A stretch of DNA of 56,783 bases from positions 26,018-82,800 of the forward strand of contig AVPN01000188.1 in the NCBI GenBank assembly GCA_000695325.1. Reading direction: 5' to 3'. Both the position numbers and the translations under genes were made by a program. A model generated the notes under the pieces. The model saw nothing but the letters and a program-made list of their open reading frames with translations. It made no database searches and had not been told where the DNA came from. This document shows, in pieces, positions 1-9,949 of the stretch (within the stretch, counting starts at the first letter, position 1; the number at the start of each line of letters is the position of its first letter). This DNA is from Pleurobrachia bachei. Its lineage: Eukaryota; Ctenophora; Tentaculata; Cydippida; Pleurobrachiidae.

Positions 1-232
1 AAATGGTCTGTAGCGCGCGAATTCTCTCATCTGAGCTCTCTCACTACTGAAAAGTGTGCTTTTATTGCGCGCACGCGAGTACATGCAGTGGACAGGGCGG
101 GATCCTATTATTCGCGAAGCGAATATAGGATGCAATGGATCCAAATAAACAACATGAAGATTTCATATATCAGTCATACCAGTCAATTCCACTCCACGTT
201 TTAGAGAGACTATAATTTGACAATGTAATGTA

Positions 233-1755
233 TCAACTCACGTTAAAGTATTTTCCCATGGCTGGTACCAGGGGCAGTAGGAACACAGATGCCATGTTGT
301 ACTGCTTGGAGTAGTACATACCACGAACTTGGCCTAGATGTGGGTGGATCAGGGATCAGTGGACAATGAGACAAAGAAAACGACAACACGACCGGCAGGA
401 AACATGACTCACCATAGACCCATTTTGGGTATAACTTGTTTTATTGAACTCTTTTTATTTATTTTATAAAAAGGAGGGTCGAACAAGACATGACATGGAT
501 CAGAACTTACTGAGTGCAGTGACAGTAAGACCTGACGCTAGTCCTCCCAGATACCAATCTACCGCATCCTCTTCCTTCTTCCTCATATAGCTGGAGCCTG
601 ACACTGCCGCAGTGAAGGCAGTGGACATTAACACTGGAGGGGGGGGGGGCATGTGTTAGATGCAGAAGGCAGTAGACATTAACACTGGAGGGGGGGGGGC
701 ATGTGTTAGATGCAATACTGGGAGAAATACACATGTTAGAGGCAGTAGACATCAATACTGTAGGGGGAAATACACAGTGGACCGAGGGAATAAACATGTA
801 ATTAATTCTGTAGAATATGGGGAAAATAAATGTATGCCAAAACTGCAGACAAATAGAAATTTTTGAACTAAGCACTAAGAGATCGGCGATAATAAAAGTG
901 ACAATCAGAGATATGGATGGGAACTAGGACAAGATATTTTATCTGGGATATAAACGATACTCTAGAGTCTGGCATGTTTAAAATGCCCTATTTGGTAAAT
1001 TGTATGTGACAGAATATAATAGGCCCCAATATGCCACTTTCACTTCTACCATGTCATTTAATAACCATTTACTAAACATTTACTTAACCCATTTACTAAT
1101 CATTTACTGACCATTTATTTACCCCTAACTTTCACCACATTAATTACTTACATCCAGTTCCAAAGCCAGTAGCGGCAGTTTTGTAGACACCAACGTTTTG
1201 AACGGTCATGGCTCCCCGGTAACCCATGTTTACATTGTAGAAATAACCCTGTAATGGAATGTGTGTTGGTTACCATGGTGATATTCAATGGTTACCATGG
1301 TGATATTCAATGGTTACCATGGTTACAAAGGGTAGTTTCTTGCGCAGTTATTAACATCTGAGATACTGGGTACATGATCTCACCTGTATAATCCCCTTTG
1401 CGAAGCCAATATAAGCACCAACATGAGCTGCCCTACCAACCCGCTCCATCATGCCAGCATCTGAGCTCCACACGTTAATAGGCTTGCCCAAACTGTAGGA
1501 GATAAATGTTAGCGCAGGGACTAGGGAGGATACAAAAAACTATAGGAGATAGGTAGGTACATATCACTAGAAAATTAATCATCTGGCAAAATAATTTGCA
1601 AGAATTATTGGATATTTGTCTGAGTGAGTATTAACTTACTATTGTCCCTCAAGAACGGCTTTTTGTAGCCATGGCTCAAGAATTGTGCCCTTGGTCAGTC
1701 TGGAGTAGGTGGTCTCCGGGGGATCAATCGATGTTATCAACTTTGCAGGGGCCAT
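233..1755 (-). CDS. Small membrane protein, NDUFA11/Tim17-like candidate (4 exons)
   Basis: Four exons with good GT-AG borders (1755-1640, 1492-1384, 1248-1152, 333-233) join in phase to a 140-residue protein starting MAPAKLITSIDPPETT and ending MGKYFNVS. Residues about 50-110 are rich in Gly/Ala with small-residue spacing (for example VGAYIGFAKGII and VYKTAATGFGTGC) followed by an Arg, and the length matches complex I accessory subunit NDUFA11 (about 140 aa, Tim17 fold); this is resemblance only. The last exon ends at AAC followed by GTGAGT, so the gene may instead splice to an exon left of the window. The acceptor-like CTATAATAG sits 7 bases before the ATG. It lies 341 bp downstream of SPAG7 copy 1 on the same strand. 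Exon 1 is duplicated at 5086-5201. The gene structure is likely; the family call is weak. Confidence 0.55.
614..766. repeat. Tandem repeat, about 55-bp unit, 3 copies
   Basis: Units share GGCAGTAGACATTAACACTG followed by a poly-G tract and CATGTGTTAGATGCA. The first two copies are nearly identical and the third is degenerate. No coding function is seen. Confidence 0.8.
1268..1326. repeat. Tandem array of X-box-like palindrome (22-bp unit)
   Basis: Three successive copies of GGTTACCATGG, the first two followed by TGATATTCAAT, lie in an intron of the NDUFA11-like gene. GTTACCATGGTAAC-type palindromes fit the RFX X-box consensus (RYYNYY, 1-3 bases, RRNRAC). Single copies recur at 2268, 8290, 22008, 52058 and 56761. 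Confidence 0.7.
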
Positions 1756-2096
1756 GGGTGAGCTATTATAGGTTGAGGGGAGATATTATTGGGACGGTTT
1801 TTTGAGAATTAGGAATAAGAAGGGGAGTCGGGGCGATAAAATCTAGCTCTTAGTTAGAAATTATTGAGCAGAAAAGAAGATATCAAACTTTCAACGGTCT
1901 CTGTTATATTTTACCACTTGTGACATAAATAGAAATATTTAACTGGACCTCTAAAAATGAGAAAAACATTCACAAATAACACGGACAATATCATAACTCT
2001 TTACCTAGCGAACCACAGTCTCAAATGAAAGTTCAGAACCAATGAAAAAGAGGATCATGAAAATAAGAAAAAAAAGAATCATGGCTAGAAACGGAC

Positions 2097-3458
2097 TTAT
2101 TGTGAAGTCGACTGATTGGTTTTCCGCTTCTTTTTCTCTCTAATTTCGTTCAGGGAGTCTTCAATTGATCGAACCTCAGACATATGAATGGGAACTGAAA
2201 AATGATCAGAATTAAACTTGATGATAGAAAAGAGTAAAATTTCCATCGTGTAAGTGTAACCACTTGTTACCATGGTATCGATCACACAATTGCTGCCATG
2301 GTGTAACCACTTAATATGAATCACACACTTCCTACTAACCTAACCCATGATAATCTCTGTTATCCTGCCCTATCTCGGATGTATTCAGGATCTTCTTGTA
2401 TTTGTCCCTGTAGTCACTATGTGGCTGATCCTGAACCACTGCTCTTTTCTTGGCGCCACTTGAAGGAGGAGGAGTCGAGGAAGAGGCTGTGGTGTCTTCA
2501 GGTTGGGATGCTGATCTTTGTTTGCCAAAGTTTTCTATGTACAACTGAAATGAAGAGAACGTTTTAGGTTTAGGGCTAATTATGTACTAATCATGCCGAC
2601 TAATTATTAATTGGACAGCATAAAAGGCGCCAAAAGGAAAGACCGTGTCAGCATTAAAAATGAGAAAAAGATACCCCAGGAACAGAGTGAGCACATTGTT
2701 ACCTCTCCAAATCTTCGTCTCTTTATTTCCTCGTCTGAGGGACAGTGTTCCTTTTTGAACACTGTCACATGTTTCTCTGACTTTTCACCGTTATAACAAC
2801 TCACAGATATCAAGCCCGCCGTTTCAGCAACTTCATGCCTGGTGAGGGAAGTAGAAATGATTTAGAGATTCGTGCAGAGAAACCTGCTTTCACCAGGCGA
2901 TTGACTGCACAAAAGAAGGTGAATCTCCAGGAGAAAAGGGTTTTCAGCTGGAGAATACAAACTCTGTTATCTCTCAGAAACAAACAAAAACACGAGTAGG
3001 ATAATTCTCAAAAAATCCTCAGGGTATTTTGAGTGATTTGTGAAACTTACTGCAGAGCTCTTATTTCCCGTTCCGCAGGGTCGAAACTAAACTCAGGCTC
3101 ACTAGTCTTCACAAACTCATCTACTCTCAACTCAATTTTCCCCTGAAGCTCCTTCCTCTTCCTTCGTGCTCGCTCCTCCTGCTTTCGATACAACTTTCGA
3201 CGTTCTAAAAAGAGGAGAATAGCTGTTATAAACAGGAGTTATATAAAGTTATTTGCTCTAAGAAAGTATAGGTATTTTTATGTTCAAGCCCTCAGAACAT
3301 CTCCTAGCGCGTTACCTGATTACCCACTCAGAAAGTGAGAGTAATATGTAGTGAGAAAGTGAGAGTAACCAAGTTAATCCCTTACCAAGTTCTGCCTTAT
3401 TAGTTGTGTTGGGTGGTTTCGTCATGTTGTCCAGGATCGATCCTAGTAGGTCCGACAT
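2097..3458 (-). CDS. SPAG7: SPAG7 homologue, copy 1 (5 exons)
   Basis: Exons 3458-3386, 3204-3051, 2838-2703, 2544-2340 and 2194-2097 join in phase to about 220 residues. The N-terminus MSDLLGSILDNMTKPP and the C-terminal block with SEVRSIEDSLNEIREKKK are diagnostic of SPAG7 (sperm-associated antigen 7, an R3H-domain nuclear protein of poorly known function). The R3H region covers exons 2-3: a basic helix (RRKLYRKQEERARRKRKE), then AGLISVSCYNG and TVFKKEHCPSDEEI. A Ser/Pro-rich linker precedes the DYRDKYKKIL motif. A pyrimidine-rich acceptor ending CTACACCAG lies 8 bases before the ATG and is conserved in copy 2 although the bases after it differ. No disabling change is seen. Confidence 0.9.
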
Positions 3459-4239
3459 GATGATCTCTGGTGTAGTGTAGTAGGATAGCGGGAAATATGT
3501 TGGTTATGAGCTGGTGTTTATAACAGAGGAAAGGTGTCGGTAGGATTATTTGAGAGATGCTGATTGCTGTTGGTAGGATTATTTGAGGGATGCTGCTGGT
3601 AGGATTATTTGAGAGATGATGTTGGTAGGATAAATTTGAGGGATGGTAGGAGTCTGGAGTAACTCCTGGGGAGTTCGTGAGGGAGAAGAATTAGGATGAT
3701 AGTTGTCAACTTTTTCTCTCACATGTCCCAGGTTGCCATACTAAACTGGGAGAGAGGGGAGTAAAGGGGTTTAGAAATAACAGAGGTGATTAAAACCAAA
3801 AGTGTATTATGTAAAAAAAGTTATATGGAATGCACAAAATATATTTACAAGTGGCTTTATCCTTTGACATATAAATAAAACGGGATCATCTCATCCAAAA
3901 AACGGGATTAAATCAAGGAGGATCATTCAGAGTTCTCCATTCTGCTGTTCTTTATTAATTATTATCTCTGATTAACGAGTCTCTGAGGTTTCTCTCTCAT
4001 AAACTTCCAGGTAGCACATTCGGGAATACAGACTCATTCCACAATATGCGCAGTACCATCCCCACCGTACCAAGGAGAATACCACCAAGTACCACGTCTG
4101 CTGACTTGCTCCGTTTGAGGGTCGATCAAGCTGACACAGCCGATAGGTTCAGATTCAGGATGACATCACTTCTTTCCTTGACAGACTGAATGTTATCTCT
4201 AGGGCCCCTAAATCCTTATATCAGTTGAAGTTGCCGCTG

Positions 4240-4378
4240 CTACAGGACGGTAGTCCCAAAGTACGCCTTGCCCTTGGGCATGTCCCTCATATCTTCCCAG
4301 ATACCAAGATAGGGATCAAACCGCTCCACACTTGACACAAACTTACTACCGTCTGACCCACCAAACACATACACATAC
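4240..4378 (-). pseudogene. Orphan copy of the terminal Kelch exon
   Basis: Translates to YVYVFGGSDGSKFVSSVERF and onward to GKAYFGTTVL with a stop, matching the last exon of the BTB-Kelch gene at 9950-10088 apart from a few bases. The acceptor (CCTTCCAG) is intact, but no other Kelch exon lies between it and SPAG7 copy 2, so it is a by-product of the segmental duplication. Confidence 0.85.
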
Positions 4379-4597
4379 CTGGAAGGGGAGAAGGGGCTTA
4401 AAACACCTACACATACCTGGGAGGAGGAAGTAAAGGAGAGGGGGGGGGTTCATTCAAAAATTCGAAAAGAAAATGTGATTTTCAAAAACAGGAGATATTG
4501 TGTGGCGCTAACTACATACATTTTAAATGGCGAAAAGAGGTAAAGGAACAAATGGAGTTGTGGTTGAATAATTCAGTGCTGAATGTGAATTATAAAA

Positions 4598-4963
4598 TAG
4601 GGTATGAGATCCAAATTTACCCCTCTTAGCCCAACGATGATCAATTTTTTCCCCGCCCGGTGAATGCCGAAGGCATTCACCCGGATGCCTTTTGTAAAAA
4701 GGCAGGGGTGGATCTACCGGGGGGGTGTGGGGGGGTGCCCACCCCCTCACTTCTCTGAAAACGGCCTTAGGGGGGGTGCACACCCCCCCACTTTGTTAGC
4801 AAAAAGTGTCTGAAAAGCATAGTTTTGAGGTTCAAAACTCTCAAAATTTTCTCACGAAGCTCATTTTATTTTTCTATTTACAATTGATATATTAATGTAG
4901 AAGCAGAAGAAGAAAACTTCAACGGTTTTTCTTCAATCGATAAGTTATTCTTCTAAAGTTTGG
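4598..4963. other. Spacer between the duplicated units, G/C-tract hairpins
   Basis: No gene is seen. The stretch 4655-4800 holds several short inverted repeats (GAATGCCGAAGGCATTC; GGATGCCTTTTGTAAAAAGG; GGGGGGGTGCACACCCCCCC), probably the remains of a small inverted-repeat element. An A/T-rich tail follows up to the unit 2 boundary. Confidence 0.5.
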
Positions 4964-5085
4964 GGACTAGGGAGGATACAAAAAACTATAGGAGATAGGT
5001 AGGTACATATCACTAGAAAATTAATCATCTGGCAAAATAATTTGCAAGAATTATTGGATATTTGTCTGAGTGAGTATTAACTTAC

Positions 5086-5201
5086 TATTGTCCCTCAAGA
5101 ACGGCTTTTTGTAGCCATGGCTCAAGAATTGTGCCCTTGGTCAGTCTGGAGTAGGTGGTCTCCGGGGGATCAATCGATGTTATCAACTTTGCAGGGGCCA
5201 T
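5086..5201 (-). pseudogene. Orphan exon 1 of the NDUFA11-like gene
   Basis: Identical in sequence to 1640-1755, including the ATG, the upstream acceptor-like CTATAATAG and the GTAAGT donor. The matching exons 2-4 are not found downstream on this strand before SPAG7 copy 1. A transcript starting here could only splice to the real exon 2 at 1492 by crossing SPAG7 copy 1. Confidence 0.85.
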
Positions 5202-5548
5202 GGGTGAGCTATTATAGGTTGAGGGGAGATATTATTGGGACGGTTTTTTGAGAATTAGGAATAAGAAGGGGAGTCGGGGCGATAAAATCTAGCTCTTAGT
5301 TAGAAATTATTGAGCAGAAAAGAAGATATCAAACTTTCAACGGTCTCTCAATATAAAATGGTGAACACTGTATTTATCTTTATAAATTGACCTGGAGAGA
5401 GAAAAAATGAGAAAAAACATTCACAAATAATACGGACAATATCATAACTCTTTACGAACTGACACACAGTCCCAATTGAAAATTCAGAACCAATGAAATA
5501 GAGGATCCGGAAAATAAGAAAAAAGAAGAAGTATGGCTAGAAACGGAC

Positions 5549-8500
5549 TTATTGTGAAGTAGACTGATTAGTTTTCCGTTTCTTCTTCTCTCTGATTTCG
5601 TTCAGTGAGTCTTCAATTGATCGAACCTCCGACATATGAATGGGAACTGAAAAATGATGCGAATTAAAATTGATTTTAGAAACGAGTAACATTTCTATAG
5701 TGTAAGTGTAACCAGTAATCACTTTGCTTGTTACTATGGTAACCACGGTGTAACAAATTAGTATCGGACCGATACTATCGGTCACACAATTTTATAAGCT
5801 ACATACGAACCTAACCCATGATAATCCCGGTTATCCTGTCCTATCTCAGATGTGTTCAGGATCTTCTTGTATTTGTCCCTGTAATCACTATGGGGCTGAT
5901 CCTGGACCACAGTTCTCTTCTTGGCGCCACTTGGAGGGGGAGGAGTCGAGGAAGAGGCTGGGGTGTCTTGAGATGATGATCTTTGTTTACCAAAGTTTTC
6001 TATGTACAGCTGAAATAGTTTGTTATGGTTCAGGAACAATTATTACTAATCTGAACTCAGAGAGAAAACTAAGCACACCGAACCTTCAAAGAGCATTTAT
6101 GAAATGAAATGCGGAGTGGGACACACAAAATTTCGCCTCTCCCTTACCTCTCCAAATCTTCGTCTCTTTATTTCCTCGTCCGAGGGGCAGTGCTCCTTCT
6201 TGAAGACCGTCACGTGTTTCTCTGACTTTTCACCGTTATAACAACTCACAGATATCAACCCTGCCGTCTCAGCAACTTCGTGCCTGATGAGGGCAATTTG
6301 ATCAAGTGGTTTCAGTATCAGATGCCAGTGCAGTATTCAGTAACAGTGTCAGATCAAAAAATACCCGGGGAGGACGATTCCCAATAAATCCCTAGGGTAC
6401 TTGAGGTGATTTGACCACTTACTGGAGAGCTCTAATTTCCCGTTCCGCCGGATCGAAGCTAAACTCAGGCTCACTAGTTTTCACAAACTCATCTACTCTT
6501 AACTCAATCTTCCCCTGAAGCTCTTTCCTCTTCCTTCGTGCTCGCTCTTCCTGCTTTCGGTATAACTTTCGACGTTCTAGAAAGAGGAGAACCGTTATTA
6601 TAAACATGGGTGATACAATACAATAATGTGCATGATTTTATGTCTCACAGAGTTATAAATTCACTCAGAAAGTGTATCAAGTTCAATTGGGGGGTGCGAC
6701 ATGTTAATTTTGTTAACTTTGTTAATATTAACATCGAAGTATTTGGTATCATAGCAACCATTGAGTGCAGTATCATAGCAACCAGTGAGTGGTGTATCAC
6801 AGCAACTGCGTTGAGTGGGTGAAAACTTGGAAATGTGCAATCAAGTGCTAATATTATGACTTATGAGTATAGAAGGCCAAGGTGTTGTCAGGTACTGACT
6901 ATAACATACTAACCTACAACAGTGACTAGAAATGCAAGGTTTGCAAAGAACAGTTTCCACCCCAGTCCATTGCAGGTGTAGAGCAATCCACAGGGAGTAT
7001 TGTCGCCCGAATCTAACACTGCAGGAAGGAAGGTAGATCAATTTTAGTGTAGATGGAAGCTTAGAAATTAGACCGACACAAGAAAACAACCAATCAGAAC
7101 TCGTTATTTCAGTCACGTTATTGGTTATCAGTCAATTAAAAACTAGTATTTCCTGATTCGGTCGGTTCCTGATAGACCGTAAAAACCACCGTTGCATTCA
7201 GTACTGGTACTGGTAATCACCTGCAAGAGCGTATGTTTCTGCTGTTGTAAACACAGCAGCTGTTAGAATCCCAGCAAGCCCTCCTCCAATATGAATGGGG
7301 GATACATCTGAGACATCATCCACACATACTGCGGCGGGTTAGAAAGGGGTCAATGTGGGTCAATGTCATTGGGTAGTTTACTTCAAGTCAATGAACTCTA
7401 CTATTATAATTCGAGATTTTAGAAAGACCTCGATCTACTGATCTTCTTTCTAAAGAGCCCAAATAGTAGGAGCGCTTAGATCATGCACGTGCAAAAATCG
7501 CGCGGCACCCGAAATTTAGGTTACTGTCACTCCTTTGCTTTGCATCAAATCACAAAATCACCCTCAAGTTTTTTGTAGATCTCGACGAGATCTTTCGGAA
7601 AACTTGAAGGTCATTTTTTATTGGAGTTGAAATGAAGGAGCTATGACAATGCGCAAAAGGGGTGGCGCGCGACTTTTGGCGGCAAATGATCTAAGCGCTC
7701 CTACTAAAAGGCCAAAATTAGCTGAGAAATGGCAATAGTTTATGTGGTAAAATTTGACCATGTTTTTCAGTATGTATTATTATTTTCAAAAGTTACCTTG
7801 ACATAGAAGTCGTGAGATCCCAAAATAGAAGATACCAGCAAGAATTCCGGTTGCTAGGGCCCCCTCTGTTGTCATTGTAGCACACCCAGCGCTACTGCCC
7901 ACCAAACCAGTACAGATACCGTTCACAATGCTATACGGTTCAATTGTTCCTTCCTTGATCCGGGCTAGGGATAGGTTGCTGTTAATTGTGGTGTTGTATA
8001 TCATGTGATGCCCATATAATATGGTGTTGTATAATATCACGCGATACCCATATATGGTGTTGTATATAACATGATGCCCATATATGGTGTTGTGTATCAC
8101 GTGATGCCCATATATGGTTCCCTACCTAGGATGGTAACGACGAGGGAGGCGGCTGTGGCGCTAATTGTTGTGTTAACTGCAATCCTCCCAAGAGGTCCTG
8201 CCGTATCACCTGTCATTGTTGTGGAACTGTTATACTATAAGTCAGACCATGTTTTAAAATGGCAATACATGTAATGGTTACTTTGGTTACCATGATAATC
8301 GTTACATTGGTTACCATGATAACAGTTGGGGGGTGCGACATGTTAATTTTGTTAACTTTGTTAATATTAACATCGAGAAAATAGGTGATTTATTAACAAA
8401 TTAACAAAAAGTTAACAAACGTTAACAAATACCATTTATGCCATCTAAATCCCCTTTAACACGTGTTTTGGTATTAAACACTTGTTCTGCGAACAAAGAT

Positions 8501-9315
8501 GTTCCTTCTGCACGATTTTCACACCCCTACTCTACCTCTACTACATCTAATACGGCTTTTCTAAAGCGATTTGTTCCATTGCGTAAATTTTAACAAAAAC
8601 TAGCCAACCTAAACAAAAATTGAGGTCAAATGGCCCTAATGGTGTAAAAGATTGGGATTTTTGATTTATTCTGAGTATTTAAATTGAAAATACGAAAAAT
8701 ACCCCAAAAATCAATTAAAGATTTTTTTGTGTTCCTAAACATCGCTTCGTTTTTTTCAACCTTTGATCAAAAATTGATTTTGGAAATATTTTGTTTCTTT
8801 TTCCAACAGAAACGTTGTACATCATTTTCTTTCATCCAAAGAATCGATTATCAATGAAAAAAATTACGTTTGAGTGAGATTTTATACGCTAAGTTGAAAT
8901 ATTTGTAACTTTTGGATTCTTATCGATTTTGAGCCAAAAAACCTGTATGTCGGACTTTGGTTACCGGAAGAGGTCTTTTTTGGGTATGTATGTGTTAGAT
9001 AAGTCATTAAACTATAAAATTAAACTACTTAAAGTCGTATTATCAACCAATAAGAACGGTATTTTAGCATTTGTTAACTTTGTTAATTTTGTTAATTAAC
9101 GTTAATTAACAAAATCGAAAAAAGAGGTGATTTATTAACAATTAACATGTCGCCCCCCCCGTTCAATTATAACAGTTGGTCCGGGATACTGAAATCGGGG
9201 TCTATCATATTTGGGTCCGGTAAATCGGGGTTCAGCCCTTACCAAGTTCTGCCTTGTTCGTTGTGTTGGGTGGTTTCGTCATGTTGTCCAGGATCGATCC
9301 TAATAGGTCCGACAT
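5549..9315 (-). CDS. SPAG7: SPAG7 homologue, copy 2, with a transposon-filled intron 1
   Basis: Exons 9315-9243, 6576-6423, 6283-6148, 6009-5811 and 5646-5549 join in phase and encode a protein very close to copy 1 (same MSDLLGSILDNMTKPP start, R3H-like middle, SEVRSIEDSLNEIREKKK end), with small changes in the Ser/Pro linker. Splice sites are intact. Intron 1 is 2.67 kb against about 180 bp in copy 1 because of the insertion at 6689-9160. The acceptor-like CTACTACTACACCAG lies 10 bases before the ATG. Both SPAG7 copies look functional. Confidence 0.88.
7069..7171 (-). mobile_element. Short MITE, CAGGAACCGACCGA family, copy a
   Basis: About 100 bp, with the inner core CCAATCAGAACTCGTTATT and a right end GGTCGGTTCCTG. 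Reverse orientation relative to the other copies. It lies in the intron between the last two ammonium-transporter exons. Confidence 0.7.
7464..7706. mobile_element. 243-bp MITE with 20-bp terminal inverted repeats
   Basis: Starts TAGTAGGAGCGCTTAGATCA and ends with its exact inverse. The outermost TA may be a target duplication. It lies in an intron of the ammonium-transporter fragment. A central hairpin (AGATCTCGACGAGATCT) is present. Confidence 0.75.
8328..9160. mobile_element. Complete 833-bp hAT-like non-autonomous element
   Basis: Begins GGGGGGTGCGACATGTTAAT and ends with the inverted form. Both ends carry runs of TTAACAAA/TTTGTTAA. No coding capacity. It forms the right part of the composite element 6689-9160. 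Its left flank (ATAACAGTT) recurs just outside the right target duplication (9169-9177). Confidence 0.75.
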
Positions 9316-9949
9316 GCTCTCAGAACTGGTGTAGTAGTAGGATAGCGGGAAATGTGTAGTGGTAGGATTATTTGAGAGATGCTAGTGCTGTTGGTAGGAT
9401 TATTTGAGAGGTGATAGGAGTCTGGAGTAACTCCTGGGGAGTTCGTGAGGGAGAAGAATTAGGATGATAGTTGTCAACTTGATCTCTCACATGTCCTGGG
9501 TTGTCATACTAAACTGCAAGAGAGGGGGATTTTAGGGTTTAAAAGTAACAAGTGGTGATTAAAACCAAAAGTGTATTATGTAAAAAAAGTTATATGGAAT
9601 GCACAAAATATATTTACAAGTGGCTTTATCCTTTGACATATAAATAAAACGGGATCATCTCATCCAAAAAACGGGATTAAATCAAGGAGGAGAGTTCTCC
9701 ATCACAGAGTTCTCCATCTTTCTGTTCTTTATTAATTATTATCTCTGATTGACGAGTCTCTGAGGTTTCTCTCTCACACACAATACCAGGTAGCACATTT
9801 GGGAATACAGAATCACTCCACAACATGCACAGTACCCCACCTCCACCGCTGACTTGTTCCGTTTGAGGGTCAAACAAAATTTAGATACAGGATGACACTT
9901 TCCTAGCTGGAGCACCCCTGTATCCTGACATCAATTGAAGTTGCCGCTG

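Larger units (their letters stand above)
1518..4597. repeat. Tandem segmental duplication, unit 1 (partner 4964-10275)
   Basis: From GGACTAGGGAGG onward this segment matches 4964 onward at a constant offset of 3446 for about 370 bp. Beyond that the match is more diverged through all five SPAG7 exons and the terminal Kelch exon (4240-4378 versus 9950-10088). Unit 2 is longer because a 2.47-kb element is inserted in its SPAG7 intron 1. The near-identical first part beside a diverged remainder suggests later gene conversion or a second event. Confidence 0.85.
6914..8226 (-). pseudogene. Ammonium transporter (AMT/Rh superfamily) internal fragment, 4 exons
   Basis: Exons 8226-8126, 7964-7797, 7328-7221 and 7018-6914 have GT-AG borders and join in phase to about 160 residues without a stop. 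Family motifs: RIAVNTTISATAASLVV, then SIVNGICTGLVGSSAGCATM (the conserved N-G-x-x-x-G-L-V-x-x-x-A-G-C-A block), GALATGILAGI, and DDVSDVSPIHIGGGLAGIL (the conserved D-D-x-x-x-x-x-x-H-x-x-x-G segment). These are the later transmembrane helices of an AMT channel. The 5' half and the last exon are absent and the fragment lies inside a transposon-bounded insert, so it is probably a captured fragment rather than a working gene. Its open frame suggests recent capture or residual selection. Confidence 0.85.
6689..9160. mobile_element. Composite hAT-like element carrying an ammonium-transporter fragment
   Basis: Bounded by a perfect 8-bp direct repeat GTTCAATT (6681-6688 and 9161-9168), the target-duplication length of hAT elements. 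Left end GGGGGGTGCGACATGTTAAT; right end is its inverted counterpart (ATTAACATGTCG plus C8). After 49 bp the left end switches to unrelated sequence containing four ammonium-transporter exons. At 8328 the same 49-bp left end recurs and starts a complete 833-bp element that shares the right end. No transposase is seen, so it is non-autonomous. Capture by abortive transposition, or recombination between two element copies, would both give this structure. Confidence 0.8.

Noticed and set aside
600-780. CRISPR-like array
   Set aside because: The three tandem units are direct satellite copies with poly-G tracts and no unique spacers; the context is an animal nuclear genome.
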